From: Nitrospirae bacterium GWB2_47_37
GTDB lineage: Bacteria > Nitrospirota > Thermodesulfovibrionia > Thermodesulfovibrionales > Dissulfurispiraceae
Length of the DNA stretch: 64,000 nucleotides
Assembly (NCBI GenBank): GCA_001803635.1
Contig: MHDU01000074.1
Location: 1 to 64,000, forward strand
Direction of reading: 5' to 3'
Shown: positions 1 to 6,833 of the stretch, one piece after another
Layout: every line of letters begins with the position of its first letter
How positions within the stretch are numbered: position 1 is the stretch's first letter
Notes under the pieces: model-generated
Database searches by the model: none
Told to the model about the DNA's origin: nothing
Seen by the model: only the letters and a program-made list of their open reading frames with translations
Translations under genes and position numbers: made by a program

Positions 1-1
1 T

Positions 2-103
2 GAAGCCTATGCACGAGGCAATACAGCAGTTGGAGATACATTAAAAGCTCAGTGGCTTGCCGGCAAGGATGAGATTAGGGAGAGGTATCCTTATGTGGTA
101 TAG
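2..103 (+). CDS. C-terminal fragment of an unidentified protein
   Basis: An open frame enters from the left edge and stops at TAG 101-103, giving 33 residues that end in ERYPYVV. The start lies outside the window, so family and length cannot be judged. It lies outside the left attachment repeat and so belongs to the flank: either chromosome or a neighbouring integrated element. Coding is likely from the amino-acid composition alone. I do not recognise it. Confidence 0.4.
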   Translation, partial: EAYARGNTAVGDTLKAQWLAGKDEIRERYPYVV

Positions 104-227
104 CGTTTAAGGATGTTCGGAGTGGCGAGGAGAAGGAGGAAATGAGGCATTAACCTTCATTAAAAACAGATTGTTGGTATTTTTTAGGTTTAAATTTTTA
201 ACACAATGAAAAATAACCAATCTCCTC

Positions 228-273
228 AGCTTCCCAAGCTGAAGGTCGCGGGTTCGAATCCCGTCGCCCGCTC
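228..273 (+). repeat. attL-side direct repeat (tRNA-Gly(CCC) 3' half)
   Basis: This 46-bp sequence is identical to 57548-57593. It contains anticodon loop TTCCCAA (231-237), the T arm with GGTTCGAATCC, and the acceptor 3' strand CGCCCGC followed by discriminator T. The five bases upstream complete a perfect anticodon stem (TCAGC/GCTGA, 226-242). No D arm or acceptor 5' strand GCGGGCG is found further upstream, so this is not a complete tRNA gene. No CCA follows. Confidence 0.9.
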
Positions 274-300
274 TTTTAAAATCAATTAGTTAGCTTTTTA

Positions 301-1434
301 TTATTCTCCTCTAATGCTTTTTTGTCGCAATTTTGTCGCAATTTCCGGCGTGATGTGATGTGCCTTTACGGCCTTGATCAGATTTTCATCTACAACGTCG
401 AGATACCGCATGGTAGTGCGAATGTCCGCATGTCCCATTAATTTCTGAATAGACTTTATATCGGCTCCCGAGGCAAGCTGCAGCGTTGCAAAGGTATGCC
501 TGAGCATGTTGGGGCTGACGTTCTTTTTAATGCCTGCCCGGGTTGCGGCGCCGACGAGGGACTTGTCCATATCAAACACAGGTTCTCTCCCGGCTGAGAA
601 TACCCATCGCTCTTGCAGGCCTGTCTTCTTTACTCGGCGAAGCATATCTGTGTTGAGATTTTTTAAAGACCCGTATGCTTCGTCAGAGAGCGGTATTGTG
701 CGTTGTTCCGCATCTTTAGGTGTCCAGTATAGTGTGTCTGTTATTTTTTTGCCCTGAACCTTCACAGTGCGTAATTCAAGACTCACGTCGGGCCATTGGA
801 GATATGCGGCCTCTGCAGGTCGGAGCCCGGTGTAACGCATGACGATTGCGCGGAGCCGGGTGATTTTATTATTTAACTGCGAGATCAGGCTGTCAAACTC
901 ATTGAAGGTGAGAAAGGCGTGCTGTTTTTTATTTTCGCGTAGGGACTTGGGCCATTTAATATCAAGTTCATTCCAGAGACGTTTAATTCTTTTATCCGTA
1001 TCGCAGGCGTGGTTTATGATCTTACGTATAATCCCGACAAGGATATTTGTTGTACGATTTGAATAATTATCGCTTTTTTTCAGCTTTTGAAAGTCAGAAA
1101 GCAGCTTATTATTAAAGCTTCTCAGGAGCAGCTTTTCAAAAGCCTTTTTAATATGGTTATCATAATAATTTTTTTCATTGTAATACGTCTTGCTTCCTTT
1201 AACGGCTTTACAGTGCTCAAAATATTGCTGTGAAAGAACGGTAAAAAAAATATCAAAATTGCCTTCTTTATCTTTAATATCGGAGATATGCAGCATTTTC
1301 AGGCGGTGTTTGGTTTTAAGCTCCTCCTGCGCCGTAAGGGCTTCTTTTTTGGTATTGCCGGCCTTGCAATTGATGCGATGCCCGCCTAAGCGGATATTGA
1401 TATACCATGAATTGCCGCGTTTATAGACCGACAT
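301..1434 (-). CDS. int: Tyrosine recombinase (integrase)
   Basis: This 377-residue site-specific recombinase should excise and integrate the element at the tRNA-Gly repeat. The N-terminal ~60 residues form an arm-binding-type domain and residues 65-150 a SAM-like core-binding domain. The catalytic domain follows, with box I Arg205 in TGLRPAEA, box II around Arg312 in NMLRHTFAT, His335 in LMGHAD and nucleophile Tyr344 in MRYLDV. The box II position that is normally His (HxxR) is Asn309 here, which is unusual. The gene ends 28 bp from the attachment repeat, and its 3' end contains the two left TGTCGCAA sites. It is transcribed toward the attachment site, as usual for ICEs. Length is normal for the family. 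Confidence 0.93.
   Translation of the reverse strand: MSVYKRGNSWYINIRLGGHRINCKAGNTKKEALTAQEELKTKHRLKMLHISDIKDKEGNFDIFFTVLSQQYFEHCKAVKGSKTYYNEKNYYDNHIKKAFEKLLLRSFNNKLLSDFQKLKKSDNYSNRTTNILVGIIRKIINHACDTDKRIKRLWNELDIKWPKSLRENKKQHAFLTFNEFDSLISQLNNKITRLRAIVMRYTGLRPAEAAYLQWPDVSLELRTVKVQGKKITDTLYWTPKDAEQRTIPLSDEAYGSLKNLNTDMLRRVKKTGLQERWVFSAGREPVFDMDKSLVGAATRAGIKKNVSPNMLRHTFATLQLASGADIKSIQKLMGHADIRTTMRYLDVVDENLIKAVKAHHITPEIATKLRQKSIRGE
323..341 (+). promoter_or_regulatory. Paired integrase arm-type sites, left end
   Basis: TGTCGCAA occurs at 323-330 and 334-341, 11 bp apart. The same octamer at the same 11-bp spacing occurs just inside the right end (57425-57443). Direct repeats one helical turn apart near both ends are typical of arm sites bound by the N-terminal domain of tyrosine integrases. 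The assignment is an inference. The left pair lies inside the 3' end of int. Confidence 0.55.
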
Positions 1435-1465
1435 ATATTAACCTATGAGTTTACCCAATCCTTCA

Positions 1466-1675
1466 TTAGGTGGAATAAGTTGGGCTTAGCTTTTTATCTT
1501 TAACATCTACTGCTATAAGCCCAATTTGTTTAAGTGCTATTAAAAAATCAGGTCTCTTAAGCTTCTCCCCACGGAAAAAACTTGCGAACGTTTCTGGACT
1601 TTGTTCAAAAAAGATGTGAGGTAGCGCTTTTTCATCTAACCATTCTTTGAATTTCGTTTCACAAATGTCAGGCAT
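1466..1675 (-). pseudogene. Truncated PD-(D/E)XK nuclease-like gene
   Basis: The 69-residue product starts as a complete protein and carries RPDFLI at about 41-46 followed by IAVDVKDK at 53-60, the PD...D-x-K pattern of the restriction-endonuclease fold. The frame then stops after a few unrelated residues, 31 bp before int. Proteins with this pattern normally continue for another 70-100 residues, so I read it as a gene cut off when the integrase end was joined. Whether any nuclease activity remains is doubtful. Confidence 0.5.
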
Positions 1676-1687
1676 TTTTTACCTCTC

Positions 1688-1831
1688 TCACCCGCATCTT
1701 AAATTTTTATAGAGCCTTATAAGCTCTTCTTTTGTGTCTTGATTCCAGATGCAATCTGCCGGCATTCTGCTGGACAGATTGATTATCTGTGCCTTTAAAT
1801 TATTTATTTCAAGGCATACGCTGCAGTTCAT
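1688..1831 (-). CDS. Small Cys-containing protein of unknown function
   Basis: About 47 residues from ATG 1829-1831. The frame is open further upstream, to 1993, but that part overlaps the repressor gene in another frame, so the short start is preferred. The open frame has a Cys cluster at its beginning (C-x4-C-x2-C-x2-C, counting residues just before and after the ATG), which could bind a metal. A start at a non-ATG codon just after the repressor stop (1881) would keep the whole cluster. It follows the repressor in the same direction and could be co-transcribed. Function unknown. Confidence 0.4.
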   Translation of the reverse strand: MNCSVCLEINNLKAQIINLSSRMPADCIWNQDTKEELIRLYKNLRCG

Positions 1832-1880
1832 ACAGCCTGCCCAGTTGCATTTGTCAAAATTCAGCGCAAGCTGACTGTCG

Positions 1881-2318
1881 TTATGCTGTTTTCTTTTTCT
1901 CCGGAACCGGCTTAAATGAACTACTTTTAAGTTCCTCCTTAGAGTCTCCCATCTTATGCTCAAAATCCTGCAGGCACTTTTCTCCGGCGACATCCTTGAG
2001 AATTTTTTTCTTAAATGATTTATCCATGCCTTCTAAGAGAGCGGATATTTCTCTAACAATAGGATCACTGCTTTCATGCATTTCAGCATCTCCCTCGCCA
2101 ATTAGAAGCCAATTGAGATTTATATTAAATTTCTCTGATAGCAAAATAAATAGGTCTTGGCTTAACGCTTTTTTGCCGTTTTCAACCTCAGATAGATACC
2201 CTGGAGATACATCAAGAATTTCACCAAACGCAGATAGAGTAAGGTTTTTAGCCTTTCTGAAAGTCTTTAGGCGGCCGCCTAAAGAAATGTCTCTATTAGT
2301 TAATTTTTCTCTTGACAT
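1881..2318 (-). CDS. CI/Cro-type HTH transcriptional repressor
   Basis: 145 residues. Residues 12-70 form an HTH_3 (XRE) domain: LKTFRKAKNLTLSAFGEIL, then DVSPGYLSEVENGKKALS as turn and recognition helix, then FNINLNWLLIGEGD. The C-terminal half is helical and charged with no LexA-type peptidase dyad, so induction by self-cleavage is not expected. It is divergent from the early plus-strand genes. The plus promoter TTGACA (2312-2317) overlaps this gene's start codon, so the protein probably controls both directions. Its role as master repressor of the element is inferred from position. Confidence 0.85.
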   Translation of the reverse strand: MSREKLTNRDISLGGRLKTFRKAKNLTLSAFGEILDVSPGYLSEVENGKKALSQDLFILLSEKFNINLNWLLIGEGDAEMHESSDPIVREISALLEGMDKSFKKKILKDVAGEKCLQDFEHKMGDSKEELKSSSFKPVPEKKKTA

Positions 2319-2340
2319 TTTCTCTTATGGCGATTATACT
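2312..2340 (+). promoter_or_regulatory. Strong sigma-70 promoter of the early rightward operon
   Basis: TTGACA (2312-2317), 17-bp spacer, TATACT (2335-2340). The -35 overlaps the repressor start codon. On the minus strand the same region reads TATAAT (2333-2338), a likely -10 for the repressor, so the two promoters are nested and mutually exclusive. Downstream, AGATGATTAA (2348-2357) pairs with TTAATCATCT (2429-2438), and GGTCAGGGC (2389-2397) pairs with GCCCTGACC (2446-2454). These inverted repeats are possible operators. Confidence 0.7.
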
Positions 2341-2480
2341 TTTCCAGAGATGATTAATCCGGCAAACATAAAACATGAAATTAAGGCTGGTCAGGGCGGC
2401 TGGATTAACCCCTCCTACAGAGGCCTGTTTAATCATCTCGCAGTTGCCCTGACCTATTTTCAAATATGCATGAGATCGAA

Positions 2481-2510
2481 GCGGGGAGGGCATAACTAAT
2501 GCCTCCCCGC
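2481..2510 (+). promoter_or_regulatory. Leader hairpin directly upstream of a ribosome binding site
   Basis: GCGGGGAGG..CAT pairs with ATGCCTCCCCGC around a short AACTA loop with one bulged G. There is no T-tract, and a CGAGG ribosome binding site follows 6 nt later, so it looks like an mRNA leader structure rather than a terminator. Similar hairpins precede several other genes of the element. Confidence 0.55.
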
Positions 2511-2527
2511 ATAATCGAGGATTGATT

Positions 2528-2665
2528 ATGCGGACAATTGAAATAACTTACCCCCACGGGACGCCGGCGGATGCGAAGGAGCGGCAACTCCGAAACATCG
2601 TAAATGCCGGTGTCCTGTTTTTTTATAAAGTTTACTTAAAAGAGGGGTTTAATGCAAGAGGATAA
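2528..2665 (+). CDS. Small early protein, unknown function (45 aa)
   Basis: ATG 2528 with CGAGG upstream opens a 45-residue frame starting MRTIEITYPHG. The stop overlaps the next gene's start region by 14 bp, the usual layout of coupled genes in a tight operon. It is the first gene behind the early promoter. No family recognised. Confidence 0.5.
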   Translation: MRTIEITYPHGTPADAKERQLRNIVNAGVLFFYKVYLKEGFNARG

Positions 2666-3044
2666 CGGCAACGGGAAAACATCCGGCCTATTCATCCTTA
2701 CGGATGATGACCTGATAAGGGATTACAAATTGAATTTATCCTTTATCAACCTTTACGCCCGCAAGATGGGGAGTTTCGGGCGTAACCCGCGAAAATTTAT
2801 CCGCGAGATTGTTGAAAATTTTTTACAGCAGAAAGCATTGGATTCTCTAAAAAAGGGATATGGCAACGACCTTAAAGCTGCAGAGGCCGCCAGAAAGAAG
2901 GCGCAAATAGTTGAATTGGTAGATTATGTTCTTAATAAAAAGAAATATAACCATACTCCGATGAGTCCTGAAGAAATGGCTAAAGCCGAAGCAAAAACCG
3001 CGATGCTTGCTGCCCGGCAGCGGCAGAGAGCAGGGAGGGCTTAA
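2652..3044 (+). CDS. Hypothetical early-operon protein
   Basis: 130 residues, mostly alpha-helical and rich in Lys, Ala and Glu. The central part (residues 40-75) has an SFGRNPRKFIREIV motif that looks like a basic helical segment, and the C-terminus is strongly basic with AARQRQR. No signal peptide or membrane segment is present, so it is probably cytoplasmic and possibly nucleic-acid binding. It overlaps the preceding small gene and is followed after 2 bp by the next one. I do not recognise the family. Confidence 0.65.
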   Translation: MQEDNGNGKTSGLFILTDDDLIRDYKLNLSFINLYARKMGSFGRNPRKFIREIVENFLQQKALDSLKKGYGNDLKAAEAARKKAQIVELVDYVLNKKKYNHTPMSPEEMAKAEAKTAMLAARQRQRAGRA

Positions 3045-3046
3045 TA

Positions 3047-3553
3047 GTGATAAGAGATGAAATTCAGGCAATCGCAAAGGAGATAGTGATATGGCTATCG
3101 GAAGAGGGGCTGAGTATCGATCAGATAAGCGAAGTGTTAAAAACCGTAAAAAATCAATTATCTGATTTTTTTAATAATTGCAAATTGGATGTGAGCAGTC
3201 TTTTGATGGACACTAAAATACAACATTTATCCGTCGAATCAAACCATGCGCATCTTTCAGAACAGGAATCGCCTGTATCGTCTTCCAATTCCGGATATCT
3301 TAGTTCTTTGACGTTAGTAGATAGATTTCCGGCTCTTTGTAAAGGGCAAAATCCCATAAAACAAGATACTTCAAGCAAAGATGAGAAGTCAATGCTTATG
3401 ACAGCAGAAGAATATGCGCAACAAATAAAGGAAATTTTTATAGAGTTTCATCTTTCGATAAATGAAGTGCACAACATTCTTGAAAGAATCAGGTATTTAT
3501 TGCGCGACTTACCTCTTCGAAAAAACATATCGACCATGGAGAGGCAAGGATGA
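3047..3553 (+). CDS. Hypothetical protein with duplicated helical unit
   Basis: 168 residues from GTG 3047, two bases after the upstream stop. The N-terminal (about 8-38) and C-terminal (about 127-158) parts are similar. Both read KEI followed by helical text, then (D/N)-(Q/E)-(I/V)-x-x-(V/I)-L, and both end in a leucine-rich helix before D-F or D-L. An internal duplication is therefore likely, with a Ser-rich low-complexity linker between. The gene ends 26 bp before the iterons of the replication origin, so a role in copy control is possible but unproven. Confidence 0.55.
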   Translation: MIRDEIQAIAKEIVIWLSEEGLSIDQISEVLKTVKNQLSDFFNNCKLDVSSLLMDTKIQHLSVESNHAHLSEQESPVSSSNSGYLSSLTLVDRFPALCKGQNPIKQDTSSKDEKSMLMTAEEYAQQIKEIFIEFHLSINEVHNILERIRYLLRDLPLRKNISTMERQG

Positions 3554-3578
3554 AAATGGACACGGCTTTCCAGCGGAG

Positions 3579-3713
3579 TGCTATCGTGGTTCCAGGGAAG
3601 CTGCTATCGTGGTTCCAGGGAAGCTGCTATCGTGGTTCTAGGGAAGCTGCTATCGTGGTTCTAGGGAAGTGCTATCGTGGTTCTAGGGAAGTGCTATCGT
3701 GGTTCTAGGGAAG
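3579..3713 (+). repeat. Six origin iterons
   Basis: Six tandem copies of a 22-bp unit, GCTATCGTGGTTC(C/T)AGGGAAG with a leading T, start at 3579, 3602, 3625, 3648, 3670 and 3692. The first four are spaced 23 bp and the last two 22 bp, about two helical turns. Copies 1-2 carry C and copies 3-6 carry T at the variable position. They lie directly upstream of a plasmid-type initiator gene, as in iteron-controlled plasmid origins. Confidence 0.9.
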
Positions 3714-3749
3714 TTTTCGCCCGAATCGCCAATACTGGGTTGGCGAAAA
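3714..3749. repeat. Inverted repeat adjoining the iterons
   Basis: TTTTCGCC (3714-3721) is mirrored by GGCGAAAA (3742-3749) across 20 bp. It directly abuts the last iteron and lies 78 bp before the initiator start, where initiator dimers often bind to repress their own gene. That role is inferred. Confidence 0.5.
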
Positions 3750-3826
3750 TGGCCTCTAAGAAGTAAAAGAAAGAAGTAAAAGAAAGAAGGAGAGGAATAA
3801 TAGAAACTCCCCCTCACAAAATAAAT

Positions 3827-5308
3827 ATGAAAAAAAAGAAAAACGGCAACGGCAAAAACGACAACCTTCCGGTAGCAGCATATACCCCGGTAAGGGTAGA
3901 ACTTAATTTTTTTCGTCATTTTATTTTCACCTTAGATGACAAAAAAGAAAGCGATCCCGGTAATGTTATAACCATAACCAGAGAGCGTGCATATGCCGAC
4001 GGTAGAAAAGTAACAGCTAAATTAACAGTCTATGTGGATTACGAATACGGCCGCTGTGGACCCTTTGATTATAGAGCCTTCCGTGCGGTGGAAAAAATAC
4101 TTACCGACATACACTCTGTAAACGGTGAATTACGCGAAGGGCCAATACGCCTTGGCAGAGAATACTCAATATTTAAATTTATGGGATACAGCCGACACCC
4201 CAGTAAAGACGATTATGCCCGTCTCAAAATCTTTTTCACCCGGATGCAGAGAATGCATTTTCATTCAGATTTCGCTACCTTCAATCCTATCAAACGCCGT
4301 TGGTCTGAAGGCGGCGAAGCATTAGATCCGTTGTATAAGAGAGTAGTTTTTACATACGAGAAAATGCCTGATGATACGATAGCCGATTCGGTATATATCT
4401 GGCTTGGAGATTTCTATCGTGAAAGTCTTAACAGGCAGTATATAGCCATCCTCGACTGGAATTATTACAGCTCGATTAAAAATCTTGCAGCTCGCCGTAT
4501 ATATGAGATAATAAGTATTTTCTCTCATAAGCACACGACGGTTTATCTTTGGTATTCGGATATCTGCGCGAGAATGCAATTAACGAGAGAAAAATACCAA
4601 TCAAAGGCTATTTATCAACTTCAACGAATCTATCGTGAGCTTATAAACAAAGGGTTTTTAAAGGCAGTCATATGGCCGTCACAAGACGGCAAACTGCAGA
4701 CTAAGCAGACAGAATCCGGCAACGACTGGATTATCAAATTTGAGACCAATAAAAACTATCGGGCGCAATTATACGAGCAGTCCGACCTTATCCAACATCA
4801 AATTCAGCCGCAGCAATCTCACCCGGTAGAGGCTCCTGCACAGGCGGGCATATTAGAGAACATGCTTGAATCTCAGGGCGCCCCTAATGAGGAGATAGTT
4901 TCTGATACTGAAAGAATAGCTTTTCCGAACAAAGAGGATCAGCGCTGGTATCGCTTTATGAAATTCTATATCCAAGGCTGTAAAAAGATATCCAAAGAAT
5001 CATACATATTTCCCAAAAAAGACAGTAAAGAATATTGGAAGATCGTTGAACTATTCGGGCTATATCCGGAAACTTACATTAAAAAACTTATGGATAAGTT
5101 TTTTACTACTACAGACTCATATATAAGCAAACAGAGTTATTCCGTGTCTTTTTTCTTAGCGCCTACGACAATCAATAAATTGATTTCTGAGTTGGCTATT
5201 GATGATGAAAAAAGAAAGGCCGAAGAAGACTATCAGCGTCGCGTGGCAGCGGCGGAAAAACAGATTTTAAAAACACTTGGTTTGCCGGTCGAGCAGCTTC
5301 AAAAATAA
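3827..5308 (+). CDS. Replication initiator protein (RepA/RPA-like, winged helix)
   Basis: 493 residues. The N-terminal two thirds resemble plasmid 'replication initiator protein A' proteins: a first winged-helix part with LGREYSIFKFMGY (about 107-119), then LDWNYYSSIKNLAARRIYEIIS (about 213-234) leading into a second DNA-binding part with KAIYQLQRIYRELINKGFL. Such proteins bind iterons and open the origin. The C-terminus (from about 350) is less conserved and ends in a coiled, charged helix. The context is decisive: six iterons and an inverted repeat lie just upstream. No Shine-Dalgarno sequence is obvious before ATG 3827. The family call rests on pattern recognition plus the iterons. Confidence 0.75.
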   Translation: MKKKKNGNGKNDNLPVAAYTPVRVELNFFRHFIFTLDDKKESDPGNVITITRERAYADGRKVTAKLTVYVDYEYGRCGPFDYRAFRAVEKILTDIHSVNGELREGPIRLGREYSIFKFMGYSRHPSKDDYARLKIFFTRMQRMHFHSDFATFNPIKRRWSEGGEALDPLYKRVVFTYEKMPDDTIADSVYIWLGDFYRESLNRQYIAILDWNYYSSIKNLAARRIYEIISIFSHKHTTVYLWYSDICARMQLTREKYQSKAIYQLQRIYRELINKGFLKAVIWPSQDGKLQTKQTESGNDWIIKFETNKNYRAQLYEQSDLIQHQIQPQQSHPVEAPAQAGILENMLESQGAPNEEIVSDTERIAFPNKEDQRWYRFMKFYIQGCKKISKESYIFPKKDSKEYWKIVELFGLYPETYIKKLMDKFFTTTDSYISKQSYSVSFFLAPTTINKLISELAIDDEKRKAEEDYQRRVAAAEKQILKTLGLPVEQLQK

Positions 5309-5332
5309 CCGAGTTATTTTTAGGAGGAGGGT

Positions 5333-6829
5333 ATGATGCAAACGACATTGCCGAGAGATTTAGGCAGCAGGTTTATTCCGTTCCCCATGATTCCGGGCTC
5401 ACCGGCGCTGATGCCGGAACCCGGCATAGAGGCTGTAAAAGTTTCAGGGGTAGCCTTATTACCCCTGTCTCAAGACGATTTAATCGTTTCTGTGGCTTCT
5501 GGCGAAGCCACAGAGGTAAAAAAATCAGAGGACATAGCCTTCGATAACGAAACTCTCTGGACGCAGGCATACGAACTCGTAGAACGTCTTAAGCAAAAGA
5601 TCACCGGCTTTGCCGGACACTTCTTGCCTTACTCCTCATATCCCCTCGATGATTTTATTCAGCAGGCCTACGAGTCCGGCTTTAAAGCCCTTGAGAAATG
5701 TCTTGAAAAAGGGGAGACTAAAAAATACAAAGGATACTTCTGGAGGCAGTATCGACAGGACTGCTCTAAAATGGCCCATATTCCATCGAGGAAGAAATTC
5801 TACGAAGAATCTATAAAAAACAGCATCAAAGACCATTCCCTTGCTGAAGAAATTCTTAAAGAACTCAGCAAATCACCGCTGTCTTTTGAAGCCTACCGGG
5901 AATACAGCGAAGACGATGCTCCTGCTACTGCAGTCGCATCGTCCATACCGGACCCGTTTCAAACAGCGATCTGGAACGAAGAGGCGCTTGACAACGAACT
6001 CAAAGAGTTAATACAGCAGGAGACAGTCAAAAAAGCCATCTGTCTCATGACCAAAAGAGAAAGACAGGTATGGGAGTACCTGCTTGGATATCATGACGGC
6101 AGGATAGAGAATATAAAAGATTTGGAACAAATCCTCGGACTTAAGAAGCCACGAATTATAAAGCTTAGGGATAATGCTCTTGCATATGTAAAAGAAGTTT
6201 TCGCTGTTTATCAGAAACTATATACACGCGAGGAAGTAAGTAAACAAAGCGGATACAGCATCGGAACCATAAAACTCATGAAGCGATATGGTTTTCTCAA
6301 AGCTAAAGAAGACTATATTCAGCGCGTAAAAAACGGCAGCGCCCTTTTTACAGAAAAGGCGATAAATAAACTCAACGTCCGGCGCGAGGGGAAAATATGG
6401 GAAGAAACTTTGACCATAGAAGAAGCAAAGAAAAAATTCAAAAGACAAAAACTCTACACGCTGCAGGAACTCAGCGAAAAGACCGGATATAGTCTCAGCA
6501 CTCTTCGATCCATGAGATGTTATGGATTCTTTAAAATCGGCATAGAGGGCGTAAAAGTTTCAGGGGTAGCCTTATTACCCCTGTCTCAAGACGATTTAAT
6601 CGCTTCCTGCGCCTCTGGCGAAGCCACAGGGGTAAAAAAATACGCAGGCAGGTCTTTCTATCTGTTTACCGAAAAGGCCGTCAAAAAACTCCTTCACCGC
6701 CGTAAGCGGACGCCGGCAATACCGGCAAGAGAGACTAAACTGCCCGCAGCAATATGTGAGCGTACCCTGAATTTTTATTCCAGATCACATATTGCGACAC
6801 GTATTGCGACGCGGGCTGCCGCAGGTTAA
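5333..6829 (+). CDS. Sigma-70-like regulator with tandem MerR-type helix-turn-helix and two inserted repeat peptides
   Basis: 498 residues behind a strong GAGGAGGG ribosome binding site. Residues ~75-160 (LDDFIQQAYESGFKAL, then YFWRQYRQDC) resemble sigma region 2. LMTKRERQVWEYLLGY (~240-255) followed by LEQILGLKKPRIIKLRDNAL resembles region 4. Two copies of a MerR-like helix-turn-helix follow: LYTREEVSKQSGYSIGTIK (~299) and LYTLQELSEKTGYSLSTLR (~381). A 33-residue peptide, VKVSGVALLPLSQDDL plus its flanks, is present near residue 35 and again near residue 407. The second copy interrupts the wing of the second helix-turn-helix. A role as alternative sigma factor or phage-type activator is inferred. 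The C-terminal ~50 residues are basic. Confidence 0.55.
   Translation: MMQTTLPRDLGSRFIPFPMIPGSPALMPEPGIEAVKVSGVALLPLSQDDLIVSVASGEATEVKKSEDIAFDNETLWTQAYELVERLKQKITGFAGHFLPYSSYPLDDFIQQAYESGFKALEKCLEKGETKKYKGYFWRQYRQDCSKMAHIPSRKKFYEESIKNSIKDHSLAEEILKELSKSPLSFEAYREYSEDDAPATAVASSIPDPFQTAIWNEEALDNELKELIQQETVKKAICLMTKRERQVWEYLLGYHDGRIENIKDLEQILGLKKPRIIKLRDNALAYVKEVFAVYQKLYTREEVSKQSGYSIGTIKLMKRYGFLKAKEDYIQRVKNGSALFTEKAINKLNVRREGKIWEETLTIEEAKKKFKRQKLYTLQELSEKTGYSLSTLRSMRCYGFFKIGIEGVKVSGVALLPLSQDDLIASCASGEATGVKKYAGRSFYLFTEKAVKKLLHRRKRTPAIPARETKLPAAICERTLNFYSRSHIATRIATRAAAG
5423..5525 (+). repeat. Palindromic coding repeat, copy 1
   Basis: This 103-bp unit is about 90% identical to 6539-6641 and lies in the same reading frame of the same gene. 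It holds three short palindromes: CAGGGGTA/TACCCCTG, CGATT/AATCG and GTGGCTT/AAGCCAC. This layout resembles palindromic elements that insert in frame into genes, such as the Rickettsia palindromic elements. It encodes an extra ~33 residues. Confidence 0.75.
6539..6641 (+). repeat. Palindromic coding repeat, copy 2
   Basis: Same 103-bp length and frame as copy 1, with about ten substitutions, most of them clustered between the second and third palindromes. Comparison with the first helix-turn-helix of the protein shows the unit sits inside the wing of the second one, replacing a short loop. It is therefore an insertion rather than an ancestral domain. Confidence 0.75.
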
Positions 6830-6833
6830 AACT

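Noticed and set aside
228-300. A complete tRNA-Gly gene at the left end
   Set aside because: The anticodon arm, T arm and acceptor 3' strand are present, but no D arm or acceptor 5' strand occurs within reach upstream. The same holds for the right copy.
1447-1468. Degenerate copy of the element (GAGTTTACCC-N6-TCATTA)
   Set aside because: Three mismatches to an otherwise invariant core, and no gene follows in that direction.
2296-2493. A 65-codon minus-strand frame upstream of the repressor
   Set aside because: It covers the promoter and operator region and the leader hairpin and has no ribosome binding site.
1789-2499. A 236-codon plus-strand frame
   Set aside because: It is antisense to the repressor and its neighbour; the repressor has a clear helix-turn-helix, and the plus frame resembles no protein.
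3579-3713. CRISPR array
   Set aside because: The units are direct tandem copies with at most one base between them and no spacers; they are iterons. No cas genes occur; the Cas4-like nuclease is far away and alone.
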